Part shown: positions 1 to 7,298 of the stretch, piece after piece
Layout: every line of letters starts with the position of its first letter
Numbering within the stretch: position 1 is the first letter of the stretch
Assembly: GCF_000691165.1 (NCBI RefSeq)
Contig: NZ_ASJD01000001.1
Location: forward strand, 804,221 to 868,220
Direction of reading: 5' to 3'
Length of the DNA stretch: 64,000 bases
From: Bacillus safensis FO-36b
GTDB taxonomy: Bacteria > Bacillota > Bacilli > Bacillales > Bacillaceae
Notes under the pieces: generated by a model
What the model was told of the DNA's origin: nothing
Databases searched by the model: none
What the model saw: the letters and a program-made list of their open reading frames with translations, nothing else
Position numbers and translations under genes: made by a program

Positions 1-200
1 ACTGGCAAACGGCTCAAACGTTAAAACAAGTAAAATGTGTACATACAAATGCGAAAAAATATATGGTCGATCGGGCATTAACGGTTGGAAACACATATGA
101 AGTGAAAAATGAAACAGAGGAATTCCTGTTTGTCGTTGACAATACGGGTAAAGTAGGCGGGTATTACAAGGAGTATTTCGAAGATATTTCAGCTGAATGA
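1..200 (+). CDS. 3' end of a small conserved protein (DUF6501-like), truncated by the window edge
   Basis: The frame starting at base 3 is open for 65 codons and stops at 198-200. The visible part is a lysine- and tyrosine-rich small protein with the segments KCVHTNAKKYMVDRALTVGN and KVGGYYKEYFEDI. It resembles small uncharacterised Bacillus proteins of the DUF6501 type, recalled from memory with limited certainty. No catalytic motif, signal peptide or membrane segment is visible. The start lies outside the window, so neither the full length nor the promoter can be judged. Confidence 0.5.
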   Translation, partial: WQTAQTLKQVKCVHTNAKKYMVDRALTVGNTYEVKNETEEFLFVVDNTGKVGGYYKEYFEDISAE

Positions 201-249
201 TTTTGAGGACCATCACTCATACTAAGAAAAACAGTAAAGGGTGATGATG

Positions 250-387
250 ATGAAAAAGCAGCAAAATGACGAGCAGAAAAGTCAACATGCTTGGCATGAA
301 CATGAGGACGCTGATATGGCAATTACGCTTGAACAGATTTCCGACGTGTATGCTGAGGGAACGATTGATACACCAAAAGATGAATAG
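250..387 (+). CDS. Small acidic hypothetical protein (DUF4025 / YozQ-like)
   Basis: A 45-codon reading frame is preceded by an AAAGGG ribosome site at 236-241. Four start codons follow in a row (GTG 241, ATG 244, 247, 250), and ATG 250 has the best spacing. The product is very hydrophilic, with a histidine/glutamate-rich middle (HAWHEHEDADMA). It ends in the segment LEQISDVYAEGTID, which is reminiscent of the tail of small Bacillus DUF4025 proteins such as YozQ. A strong terminator follows directly, so it is a self-contained transcript end. Function is unknown. Confidence 0.55.
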   Translation: MKKQQNDEQKSQHAWHEHEDADMAITLEQISDVYAEGTIDTPKDE

Positions 388-396
388 TCATTTAAA

Positions 397-426
397 AACA
401 GTGATTTGCATAATCACTGTTTTTTT
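397..426 (+). terminator. Rho-independent terminator after the small DUF4025-like gene
   Basis: A 10-bp perfect stem (AACAGTGATT / AATCACTGTT) with a 5-nt loop is followed by a run of seven T. Confidence 0.85.
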
Positions 427-596
427 ATTGGAATGAAGCAGCATTTTTTCTCGAAAAGAACTGAAACTTTTTTCCTGCTTTAACAGTCTAAATAAGTAGA
501 GGAAAGAGCATCGGATCAAAAAGAAAAAGTTAAATGAAATTTAATCTATTCGTAATGGAATAACGACCATTTATAGCGTATTCTATAAGTGAGAAT

Positions 597-628
597 AAAA
601 CGTACCCACAGAGCCGTGTGGCCGTTTT
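597..628 (+). other. Strong hairpin in the yozO leader
   Basis: Two stacked arms pair: AAAACG (597-602) with CGTTTT (623-628), and CCACA (606-610) with TGTGG (617-621). They enclose a 6-nt loop. The structure sits about 40 nt upstream of the yozO start and is followed by only four T and then GTC. It could be a weak terminator or attenuator, or a leader hairpin that protects the mRNA. The rest of 427-665 holds no gene that can be supported. Confidence 0.45.
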
Positions 629-665
629 GTCATAAAGGAATTTGATGCAGGAAGAGGGGGTTTAC

Positions 666-1004
666 GTGGGTATTTTTTCTGTCAGTAAACAAAATGATAA
701 GAAATTCGAATCCTTATTGATTGAAGGGGAAAGAATTGAGGCTGTTTACAGACTGCGTCACGACCAAATTTGCTTTACCAATAAAAGACTGATCTTTGGC
801 GATAACCGCGTATTTTCTAAGAAGAAAGTCAGGGTCTCCTTGCCGTATCGATCAATTGAAAGTTTTGCCATACAAGAAGCTGGCGTGTTTGATCAGGACA
901 CAGGTATGCTGCTTGTCACAAGCTCAAAAGTATTTGAACTCGACTTTTCCAAAGAGACGGATTTGAGTGATGTGCAAGCCATTTTGACAAAACATCTTTG
1001 CTGA
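666..1004 (+). CDS. yozO: PH-domain protein YozO (bPH_1 family)
   Basis: This 112-residue soluble protein resembles the bacterial pleckstrin-homology family of B. subtilis YozO and YvbH. The alternating beta-strand pattern is visible, with ICFTNKRLIFGD near the centre followed by VRVSLPYRSIESFAI, the usual signature of this fold. GTG 666 is preferred over the upstream TTG/ATG at 642/645 because the purine-rich AGGGGG lies just before it at the right distance. There is no signal peptide or membrane segment. In B. subtilis yozO also sits in the yoc region, which agrees with the neighbours here. The cellular role is unknown. Confidence 0.75.
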   Translation: MGIFSVSKQNDKKFESLLIEGERIEAVYRLRHDQICFTNKRLIFGDNRVFSKKKVRVSLPYRSIESFAIQEAGVFDQDTGMLLVTSSKVFELDFSKETDLSDVQAILTKHLC

Positions 1005-1078
1005 TCAATCTTGCGATTACATAGATCATATGCACTTTTCTCATTCTTCGTTCTTATTTTTATAGATCGCACATTGCT

Positions 1079-1112
1079 AAGTCCTTCCCATCTGATGGGA
1101 AGGGCTTTTTTC
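1079..1112 (+). terminator. Terminator downstream of yozO
   Basis: CCTTCCCAT (1083-1091) pairs with ATGGGAAGG (1095-1103) around a 3-nt loop. The stem extends through AAG/CTT and is followed by TTTTTT. Confidence 0.85.
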
Positions 1113-1179
1113 TGCTTAAGTGTTTGAATGATAGCAAAAAAGGATAAAGATGAAACAGATACAGAAAGGAGAATGAACA

Positions 1180-1827
1180 ATGAAAGTGTTAGTTGCAGGA
1201 GCAAATGGACATACAGGCAGACTTGTCGTTCGTTATTTAAAAGAAAAAGGACATGAGCCGCTTGCTCTCATTCGAGATGAAAAACAAGCTGATGCACTAA
1301 AGGAACTTGGTGCAGCACCTGTCATCGGTGATCTTGAAAAAGATGTGACAGATGCTGTAAAACAAGCAGACGCTGTCATCTTTGCAGCTGGTTCAGGCTC
1401 AAAAACAGGTGCAGATAAGACCATTGCGGTCGATCAAGAAGGGGCAAAACGCCTCGTTGATACAGCGAAAAAAGAAAACATCCAGCATTTTGTTATGCTT
1501 AGTGCCTATAATGCAGATGATCCGAACCAAGGAAAAGGGCAAGGAAGTATGGAAACTTATTATGAAGCAAAAAGAAAAGCCGATGAGCACTTAAGACAGT
1601 CTGGTCTTTCCTATACGATTGTCCGCCCAGGTGCCTTGCTGCATGAGGAGAAGACAGGAAAGATCGAAGCTGCCGAACATATTCCAGATAATCAAAACAT
1701 CGAGATTTCAAGAGAGGACGTAGCCATTGTTCTTGTGGAGAGCTTAACAGAATCCAATGTGAAAAATAAGTCCTTCGACTTGATGAAAGGCGAAAAATCA
1801 GTAGAAGAAGCACTTCGTCATCTGTAA
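1180..1827 (+). CDS. yhfK: NAD(P)-binding atypical SDR oxidoreductase (YhfK-like)
   Basis: This 215-residue cytosolic Rossmann-fold protein begins MKVLVAGANGHTGR. The dinucleotide-binding motif GANGHTG is at residues 7-13, the usual place for NAD(P)H-binding atypical short-chain dehydrogenases. Further family signs are the acidic patch GDLEKD near 50, FVMLSAYNAD near 103, and the conserved SYTIVRPGALL near 145. The length matches B. subtilis YhfK (about 214 aa). The substrate is unknown. The gene is preceded by AGAAAGGAGAATG and followed by its own terminator, so it is probably monocistronic. In B. subtilis yhfK lies elsewhere, so its place between yozO and yocK is a local rearrangement. Confidence 0.8.
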   Translation: MKVLVAGANGHTGRLVVRYLKEKGHEPLALIRDEKQADALKELGAAPVIGDLEKDVTDAVKQADAVIFAAGSGSKTGADKTIAVDQEGAKRLVDTAKKENIQHFVMLSAYNADDPNQGKGQGSMETYYEAKRKADEHLRQSGLSYTIVRPGALLHEEKTGKIEAAEHIPDNQNIEISREDVAIVLVESLTESNVKNKSFDLMKGEKSVEEALRHL

Positions 1828-1834
1828 GAAAAGA

Positions 1835-1866
1835 AAGCTGCTGCCAAAGAGGCGGCGGCTTTTTTG
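1835..1866 (+). terminator. Terminator downstream of yhfK
   Basis: AAGCTGCTGCC pairs with GGCGGCGGCTT (two G-T pairs) over a 5-nt loop and is followed by five T. Confidence 0.8.
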
Positions 1867-1918
1867 ATGTTTTCTTTTCCCTTTCAGCGGGAAGGTAATG
1901 AGAAAGGAGTGATTGACC

Positions 1919-2419
1919 GTGGGCTTAACGAAAGAACAACAAGCTGATTTATACGAAAGATTGATTCAATTAAAAGAAGATGTGAAGGGATCAAAAAAGA
2001 AAGAAGAATCGATGCTCGTTGAATCGAGTGAGATTTCAAATGGTGTTGGGAATCATATCGCTGATCATGGGAGCATCTATTTAGACCGTATGACAGAACA
2101 AACGCTGGATCAGGTCGATGATCAGCTTGAAGGTGAAATCGATGCAGCACTGAAACGAATGGAAGACGGAACATATGGGATATGTGAGAAAACGGGGAAA
2201 GAGATTCCATACGAGCGTTTAAAAGCAGTTCCATATACACGTTATTCAATCGATGCAAAGAAAAATGAAGAAACCACTCAAGATCCAAACGAATTTGACC
2301 GTTCATTCTCCGATCAAATGCGCGATTTAACAAATAGAGAAACAATGGATCAGATGCATTCAGATACGTATGAAAGATTAGAGGAAGAGCAAGATGTTGA
2401 TGTAGATGAGGAAAAATAG
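1919..2419 (+). CDS. yocK: TraR/DksA-type stress protein YocK, degenerate zinc finger
   Basis: This 166-residue acidic protein has an N-terminal coiled coil (about residues 1-80, rich in E, K and Q) followed by the DksA-like segment GTYGICEKTGKEIPYERLKA. The classical four-cysteine zinc finger is reduced to a single cysteine (ICEKTG), so zinc binding is unlikely. Loss of the cysteines is common in the Bacillus YteA/YocK/YlyA group. GTG 1919 is favoured over TTG 1913 because AAAGGAG at 1903-1909 is then 9 nt away instead of 3. B. subtilis yocK is described as a general stress gene, but no clear SigB promoter was recognised here. It precedes the 6S RNA and recQ. Confidence 0.8.
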   Translation: MGLTKEQQADLYERLIQLKEDVKGSKKKEESMLVESSEISNGVGNHIADHGSIYLDRMTEQTLDQVDDQLEGEIDAALKRMEDGTYGICEKTGKEIPYERLKAVPYTRYSIDAKKNEETTQDPNEFDRSFSDQMRDLTNRETMDQMHSDTYERLEEEQDVDVDEEK

Positions 2420-2518
2420 GATCATAAGCGAAGGTTAAATTTTTTCAGAATAATTTTTTCTTATGTACACATGAACAAATAACTTGTATACATGAGTATT
2501 TCATAGAAAAAAGATCTC

Positions 2519-2547
2519 TTGAAATTTAATAAACTTTCGTGTAATAT
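2519..2547 (+). promoter_or_regulatory. SigmaA promoter of the 6S-2 RNA
   Basis: TTGAAA (2519-2524) and TAATAT (2542-2547) are separated by exactly 17 bp and lie 6 bp upstream of the deduced 5' end of the RNA. Confidence 0.75.
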
Positions 2548-2552
2548 AGTTT

Positions 2553-2736
2553 AAAGGCTGCGATGCGCGTAATGTTAATTAAGTTTTAACCTTTAAGCTG
2601 TAATAGGGAGTTTTATATTGAAGCCGGAATGTCATGCCTCCTTAGCGAGGAAGACAGGAACGTTTCTGCAAACACCCACTTTGAGGAGTGGTGGTTTAAA
2701 ACTTTCTTACTTAGATTACGGCATCCGCAGCTTTTC
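2553..2736 (+). ncRNA. bsrB: 6S-2 RNA (BsrB), regulator of RNA polymerase
   Basis: A non-coding stretch between yocK and recQ has the 6S RNA architecture. The 5' end GCTGCGATGC..GTAAT (from about 2557) is complementary to the 3' end ATTACGGCATCCGCAGC (2715-2731), giving a long closing stem. The interior contains further irregular pairings around a large central bulge. A good SigmaA promoter ends just upstream. In B. subtilis the 6S-2 RNA gene bsrB lies beside recQ (yocI), so position and structure agree. 6S RNAs mimic an open promoter and sequester SigmaA RNA polymerase. The mature 3' end is estimated from the closing stem; the B. subtilis RNA is about 200 nt. Confidence 0.85.
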
Positions 2737-2750
2737 CTAGGATGATTCAA

Positions 2751-2781
2751 GCCATTTTCCATTGCGGAAAATGGCTTTTTA
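2751..2781 (+). terminator. Terminator between bsrB and recQ
   Basis: GCCATTTTCC (2751-2760) pairs with GGAAAATGGC across a short loop and is followed by TTTTTATTTT. It closes the 6S RNA transcription unit. Confidence 0.85.
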
Positions 2782-2870
2782 TTTTGTGAAAAAACGAAAT
2801 TGCACAGTCGGCCGGAAGAGGCATGAATGTATGTTAAAATAGACAAAACAAAAGACGGAGAGGGAATTGG

Positions 2871-4673
2871 ATGTTAGAACAAGCAGAAGCACTCCTGAAA
2901 CAATACTTTGGCTTTGACGCATTTAGGCAGGGACAGAAACAAGCCATTGAATCGATTGTAAACAAACAGAAGGATACCGTCTGTATTATGCCGACAGGCG
3001 GAGGGAAATCGGTTTGCTACCAGATTCCTGCCCTGATGATGGAAGGAACAACGATCGTTGTATCCCCGCTAATTTCTTTAATGAAAGATCAAGTCGATGC
3101 GCTAAATGAGATGGGCATACGATCGTCCTTTTTAAACAGCACACTTTCCGCAGCTGAAATGAATAAAAGGCTGAAAAAATGTGAAGATGGGGAATATCAG
3201 CTGCTTTATATCACACCTGAACGTTTACAAAATGAGCGTTTTTTTCAGCTGCTTGATCGGTTAACGATCCCTTTAATTGCAATTGATGAAGCGCACTGTA
3301 TATCTGAGTGGGGGCATGATTTTAGGCCAAGCTACCGCTTTATTCAAGAATGCTTAAATCAGCTGACAAAAAGACCAGTGATTGTCGCATTAACTGCTAC
3401 AGCCACGAAAAAGGTCCACCGAGATATATGTGAACAGCTTGGCATGAACGAAGAAGAAACCATTTTTACTGGGTTTGCTAGAGAAAATTTATCTTTTCAG
3501 GTGGTCAAAGGAGAAAATAGTGACCGCTTTATCACACATTATATGAAGAAAAATAAACTTGAGTCCGGCATTATCTATACTGCTACAAGAAAAGAAGCCG
3601 AAAACATTTACAATCGGCTAAAGAAACAAAAGATCAAAGCTGGCATTTATCATGGCGGGTTAGATGACAATGTAAGAGAAGAGCAGCAAAACCTGTTTTT
3701 AAATGATGACATCCAGGTTATGGTCGCTACATCTGCATTTGGCATGGGAATTAATAAATCAAATGTCCGTTTTGTGATTCATCACCAAATTCCAAGGGAT
3801 ATTGAAAGCTACTATCAAGAAGCTGGACGCGCCGGCAGAGACGGGCTCAAAAGTGAATGCATTTTACTGTTCTCGCCGCAGGGCGTACGAATGCAGCGAT
3901 TCCTCATTGAACAGTCAACAGAAGATGAAGTGCGCTATCAGCATGAACTGCTTAAACTAAGACAAATGGTCGATTACTGTCACACTGAGCAATGTCTGCA
4001 GCAATTTGTGATGAACTACTTTGATCAATCAGCAAGTACCCCTTGCCAAAAATGCAGCAATTGCCTTGATGAAAGAGAGCGTGAAGAGGTCACTCGAGAA
4101 GCGCAAATGGTTTTATCGTGTACGGTTAGAATGAACGAGCGGTTTGGAAAAATGATGATTGCTCAAGTACTGGCAGGCTCTAAAAATAAAAAAGTGCTTG
4201 ACCTCGGTTTCGACCGTCTTCCTACATACGCTTTAATGAAGCAGCAATCAGCCCAGCAAATCAGTGATTTCATCGAATTTTTAATTACAGAAGAGTATTT
4301 GCACATGTCTGAAGGAGCTTACCCAACATTAAAAGTGACACATAAAGGAAAGAAAGTGTTAGTCGGACAAGAGGCTGTGTATAAAAAACAGGCAGTGAAA
4401 AGAGAGGCAATTCAAGAAAACGATGCATTATTTGAGCAGCTGAGAGCGGTGAGAATGAAGCTGGCGAGGGAGCAGGGCGTTCCGCCATTTGTTGTATTTT
4501 CTGATCAAACCTTGAAGGAAATGTCAGCCGTTCAGCCTAAAACAGAAGAAGAACTTCTCCATATTAAGGGAATAGGAGCTCAAAAAAGAGAGAAATACGG
4601 GGATGTTTTTTTAGAAGAAATCCGTTTATTTATAGAAAAAGAAAAAAATAAAGAGGTTGAAGAAGAAAAATAA
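2871..4673 (+). CDS. recQ: RecQ-family ATP-dependent DNA helicase
   Basis: This 600-residue superfamily 2 DNA helicase unwinds DNA 3'-5' in recombination and replication-fork repair. Visible parts are the Walker A motif PTGGGKS (41-47), motif II DEAH (139-142) in IAIDEAHCISEWGHDFRPSY with the RecQ aromatic loop, TATATK (motif III) and motif VI QEAGRAGRDG. A zinc-binding RQC part has the cysteines of CHTEQC and CQKCSNC near 370-400. A C-terminal HRDC domain (about 510-590) contains LLHIKGIG. It corresponds to B. subtilis RecQ/YocI (about 591 aa). ATG 2871 follows GGAGAGGG. B. subtilis has a second RecQ paralogue, RecS, which lacks HRDC; the HRDC domain here favours RecQ. Confidence 0.93.
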   Translation: MLEQAEALLKQYFGFDAFRQGQKQAIESIVNKQKDTVCIMPTGGGKSVCYQIPALMMEGTTIVVSPLISLMKDQVDALNEMGIRSSFLNSTLSAAEMNKRLKKCEDGEYQLLYITPERLQNERFFQLLDRLTIPLIAIDEAHCISEWGHDFRPSYRFIQECLNQLTKRPVIVALTATATKKVHRDICEQLGMNEEETIFTGFARENLSFQVVKGENSDRFITHYMKKNKLESGIIYTATRKEAENIYNRLKKQKIKAGIYHGGLDDNVREEQQNLFLNDDIQVMVATSAFGMGINKSNVRFVIHHQIPRDIESYYQEAGRAGRDGLKSECILLFSPQGVRMQRFLIEQSTEDEVRYQHELLKLRQMVDYCHTEQCLQQFVMNYFDQSASTPCQKCSNCLDEREREEVTREAQMVLSCTVRMNERFGKMMIAQVLAGSKNKKVLDLGFDRLPTYALMKQQSAQQISDFIEFLITEEYLHMSEGAYPTLKVTHKGKKVLVGQEAVYKKQAVKREAIQENDALFEQLRAVRMKLAREQGVPPFVVFSDQTLKEMSAVQPKTEEELLHIKGIGAQKREKYGDVFLEEIRLFIEKEKNKEVEEEK

Positions 4674-4794
4674 ATTTTTTTCGCTGCGTTTGGACACGTT
4701 TTCAACAGGAGGTTTCTGATCCTTTCAAAACCTTGATATGGTGGGTAATCGAGCTGTTTTGTGGTCTGATTTACCAATGGAGAGAGATGTTTCA

Positions 4795-4811
4795 TGTAAA
4801 GGAACTGTAAT
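4795..4811 (+). promoter_or_regulatory. WalR (YycF) binding site upstream of yocH
   Basis: TGTAAA-GGAAC-TGTAAT matches the WalR direct-repeat consensus TGT(A/T)A(A/T/C)-N5-TGT(A/T)A(A/T/C) perfectly. It lies about 20 bp upstream of a likely -35 (TTGAAT 4833-4838; -10 TACGAT 4855-4860). In B. subtilis yocH is an established WalRK target, which supports the site. Confidence 0.75.
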
Positions 4812-4907
4812 CTAAAACATATCGTTTTGTTATTGAATTGACATTTACATATGTTACGATAGCACTCGTTAGCCGCCATAAAAAGCTAACAAGGGAGGAT
4901 TTACTTT

Positions 4908-5729
4908 ATGAAGAAGACTATTATGTCCTTGGTTGCTGTTGCAGCAATCTCTACAACAGCATTTGGAGCACAGCAAGCTTCTGCAAAGGAAATCACTGTG
5001 AAGAAAGGTGATACACTTTGGGGAATCTCTCAAAAAAATGATGTGTCTCTAAAGGACCTAAAGGGTTGGAACAATTTATCTACAGACATGATTTATGTAG
5101 GTGATAAATTGACAATCTCTTCAAAAGAGAAAACTCAGGAGCAGTATAAAGTCCAGAAGGGGGACAGCCTCTGGAAAATCGCTCAAAAATTCAATGTGTC
5201 AATTAGCGATATTAAGTCTTGGAATAACTTAAACTCAGATATAATTATGATTGGTTCAACACTAAGTGTTGCTGGTCAAAGCTCAGCTCCGGTAAGCTCA
5301 GAGCCTGTACAAAAACAGGAGCCTGTCCAAAAAGAGCAAACAACACAAAAAGCTGCTCCTAAACAGGAAGCACCGAAAAAAGCTGCTCCTAAACAGGAAA
5401 CAGCTAAAGCAGAATCATCTTCTGCTAGTCAAAGTGTACAAAAAGAAATGACTGTAACGGCTACGGCTTATACAGCAAATGATGGTGGCATCTCAGGTAT
5501 CACTGCAACAGGGGTAAACTTAAACAAAAACCCAAATGCGAAAGTGATTGCAGTAGATCCTAATGTCATTCCATTAGGAAGTAAGGTTTATGTTGAAGGC
5601 TACGGTGAAGCCATCGCAGCAGATACTGGCGGCGCAATTAAAGGTAACAAAATTGATGTTCATGTACCAAGCAAATCCCAAGCAAAAAATTGGGGCGTAA
5701 AATCAGTCAAAGTAAAAGTACTTAACTAG
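4908..5729 (+). CDS. yocH: Secreted cell-wall hydrolase YocH (two LysM domains plus 3D domain)
   Basis: This 273-residue exported muralytic protein has a signal peptide at 1-26 (MKKTIMSLVAVAAISTTAFG, cleavage near AQQASA-KE). Two LysM peptidoglycan-binding repeats follow at about 27-70 (TVKKGDTLWGISQ) and 79-122 (YKVQKGDSLWKIAQ). A Q/K/P/A-rich linker with the repeat KAAPKQE comes next. The C-terminal 3D domain (about 182-273) shows AADTGGAIKGNKIDV, with the three aspartates that give it its name. 3D domains in MltA/RpfB-like proteins cleave glycan strands. Expression is likely WalRK-dependent through the site at 4795. Length is close to B. subtilis YocH (287 aa). Confidence 0.92.
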   Translation: MKKTIMSLVAVAAISTTAFGAQQASAKEITVKKGDTLWGISQKNDVSLKDLKGWNNLSTDMIYVGDKLTISSKEKTQEQYKVQKGDSLWKIAQKFNVSISDIKSWNNLNSDIIMIGSTLSVAGQSSAPVSSEPVQKQEPVQKEQTTQKAAPKQEAPKKAAPKQETAKAESSSASQSVQKEMTVTATAYTANDGGISGITATGVNLNKNPNAKVIAVDPNVIPLGSKVYVEGYGEAIAADTGGAIKGNKIDVHVPSKSQAKNWGVKSVKVKVLN

Positions 5730-5751
5730 TAACTTATTGTTTTTTGGAAGA

Positions 5752-5782
5752 AAGCATCAGGTGGCGGCCTGATGCTTTTATT
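5752..5782 (+). terminator. Terminator downstream of yocH
   Basis: AAGCATCAGG pairs with CCTGATGCTT across a short loop and is followed by TTATTG. The T-run is short. Confidence 0.75.
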
Positions 5783-5836
5783 GTACCCTTTTTTTGGTCA
5801 AAAAAACACACATTTTTCAGAAAAATTTGCATTTTC

Positions 5837-5880
5837 GACAAAAACCAGCGTATATTCCATCTTACACGCTGGTTTTTTGT
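5837..5880. terminator. Terminator of the convergent yocC gene (bidirectional)
   Basis: AAAACCAGCGT (5841-5851) pairs perfectly with ACGCTGGTTTT (5866-5876), and the arms extend through GACAA/TTGTC. A-runs and T-runs flank it on both strands, so it can stop transcription from either side. Confidence 0.8.
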
Positions 5881-5882
5881 CG

Positions 5883-6389
5883 TTAGCTGTCCACCCAATA
5901 AATTTCTCCGCTTTGTTCTTTCCAATTGATTTGGACATCAAATTGATGCTTTTCATAAAAATGAATCAAGCGGTCCACATGATTCCAATCTCTTTTGACG
6001 AGGTCACCTGTGATGACTGGGATGTTCTGCTCTCTTGCGATTTCTTTTAAATGCTTCATACAGATTGAGCCGTACCCATTATCGGGAGGGCCTTTTATAT
6101 CAGCAATATGAATCTTTCCTTCTTCAGGATATTCCGCAATTAAGGAAAAATCAGATTGTCCGCGAAAAGCTTTTTCACAATCAGTCAGCATGATTTTACA
6201 TGTATCAGCATTTTCAATGGCAGAGACAATCATCCATTCATCTTCTTTCGCCTGATCAATGCCAATGATCTTTGCCTTTTTCGAAATATCTTTCATATTT
6301 TCTTGCATTCGATACATTTGGAACTGCAATTGCAGTAATTCTTGCTCTAACGCCTTCACATCTTTGGGTGTTTCCTGTAAGATTGACAA
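5883..6389 (-). CDS. yocC: YocC-like protein, probable GNAT-type fold, function unknown
   Basis: This 168-residue cytosolic protein has an N-terminal coiled coil (LEQELLQLQFQMYRMQENMK). The C-terminal half resembles the GNAT acetyltransferase fold: IADIKGPPDNGYGSICMKHL looks like the acetyl-CoA loop and helix, followed by a strand and RLIHFYEKHQFDVQ. The ribosome site GAAAGGAG sits 8 nt before TTG 6389 but only 2 nt before ATG 6395, so TTG is preferred; the difference is two residues. Position between yocH and yozB agrees with B. subtilis yocC. No substrate can be assigned. Confidence 0.65.
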   Translation of the reverse strand: MSILQETPKDVKALEQELLQLQFQMYRMQENMKDISKKAKIIGIDQAKEDEWMIVSAIENADTCKIMLTDCEKAFRGQSDFSLIAEYPEEGKIHIADIKGPPDNGYGSICMKHLKEIAREQNIPVITGDLVKRDWNHVDRLIHFYEKHQFDVQINWKEQSGEIYWVDS

Positions 6390-6527
6390 GTCCATTACTC
6401 CTTTCATATAAGAAATGATAAAAATCACATAAATTCCAATTTTAAAGGAAGTGGATGAATCTTTCAACCCGTTAAAACGCCAGTAATCGGCAAGTTTGTC
6501 TAAAATTCGACGAAGACAGCGAATTCA

Positions 6528-6556
6528 TTGACTTTATAGAGAAAGTTAAATAACAT
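6528..6556 (+). promoter_or_regulatory. Candidate SigmaA promoter of ctaM
   Basis: TTGACT (6528-6533) and TAACAT (6551-6556) are spaced 17 bp and end 37 bp before the ctaM start. Confidence 0.5.
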
Positions 6557-6593
6557 ACTCTTAGTCGGAACTAATAAAGAGAGGTTTTCAAAC

Positions 6594-7133
6594 ATGAACG
6601 AACAGAATCAAAAACCGAAAAATTTCACCGGCATTGTTGTCATTTTAACAATTGCCATAAACGGATTAATCGCTTTATTATTTTTAATGCCAAAAACAGA
6701 TAAATTTAGTCATCTGGATATTACATTTCTGCCGTTACTGAATGCCGTGATGAACAGCTTTACGTTTATCTTCTTACTTTCAGCACTCATTATGATTAAA
6801 CAAAAGAACATTAAAGCACATAGACGATTTATCTTTGCTGCATTTTCAACAACACTTGTCTTTTTAATTTCCTATGTCACATATCATTCAATGGCAGCTG
6901 ATACACACTTCGGAGGAGAAGGGATCATCCGTCCGATTTACTTCTTTATTTTGATTACACATATTGTACTCTCAGCTATTATTGTACCGCTTGCACTGAT
7001 TACTCTATTTAGAGGCGCACAGATGCAGGTCGAGCGTCACCGTAAAATTGCCCGCTGGACGATGCCGCTTTGGCTCTATGTTAGTCTCACTGGCGTCATT
7101 GTTTATATCATGATTTCTCCATATTACAGCTAA
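6594..7133 (+). CDS. ctaM: DUF420 membrane protein CtaM (YozB), cytochrome oxidase maturation factor
   Basis: This 179-residue integral membrane protein has about five hydrophobic helices (first near 14-32, IVVILTIAINGLIALLFLMP). The family's histidines are visible in KAHRRFIFAA, VTYHSMAADTHFGG, LITHIVLSA and VERHRKIARWTMPLWLYVS. The RHRKIARWTMPLWLYVS block is the DUF420 hallmark. B. subtilis YozB (178 aa) was renamed CtaM because it is needed to assemble heme-A cytochrome c oxidase. The gene is monocistronic here, between its own promoter and a strong terminator. Confidence 0.85.
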   Translation: MNEQNQKPKNFTGIVVILTIAINGLIALLFLMPKTDKFSHLDITFLPLLNAVMNSFTFIFLLSALIMIKQKNIKAHRRFIFAAFSTTLVFLISYVTYHSMAADTHFGGEGIIRPIYFFILITHIVLSAIIVPLALITLFRGAQMQVERHRKIARWTMPLWLYVSLTGVIVYIMISPYYS

Positions 7134-7166
7134 CGTATGTCCAACTGGACATACGTTCTTTTATTT
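7132..7166 (+). terminator. Terminator downstream of ctaM
   Basis: AACGTATGTCC (7132-7142) pairs perfectly with GGACATACGTT (7147-7157) around AACT and is followed by CTTTTATTT. The left arm overlaps the ctaM stop codon. Confidence 0.85.
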
Positions 7167-7298
7167 ACAAGATGAAGTGCTTTGGATAGAATGGAAATTG
7201 GGTATCCGACTAGCACGGTATCTTCCCATCTATAGATTCACATCATTTTTGGCCGTTTGCTCGTTTGGAGATCAACAATTGGACGAAACGGGGGTTAT

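Noticed and set aside
893..1204. 103-codon minus-strand frame overlapping yozO and the start of yhfK
   Set aside because: It runs antisense through a terminator and two well-supported genes, and lacks a ribosome site.
2613..2846. 77-codon minus-strand frame in the yocK-recQ gap
   Set aside because: It covers the 6S RNA and its terminator on the opposite strand, has no ribosome site and resembles no protein.
4690..4800. c-di-AMP (ydaO-type) riboswitch ahead of yocH
   Set aside because: The conserved ydaO-motif sequences could not be found and the region lies upstream of the likely promoter; a WalR box explains it better.
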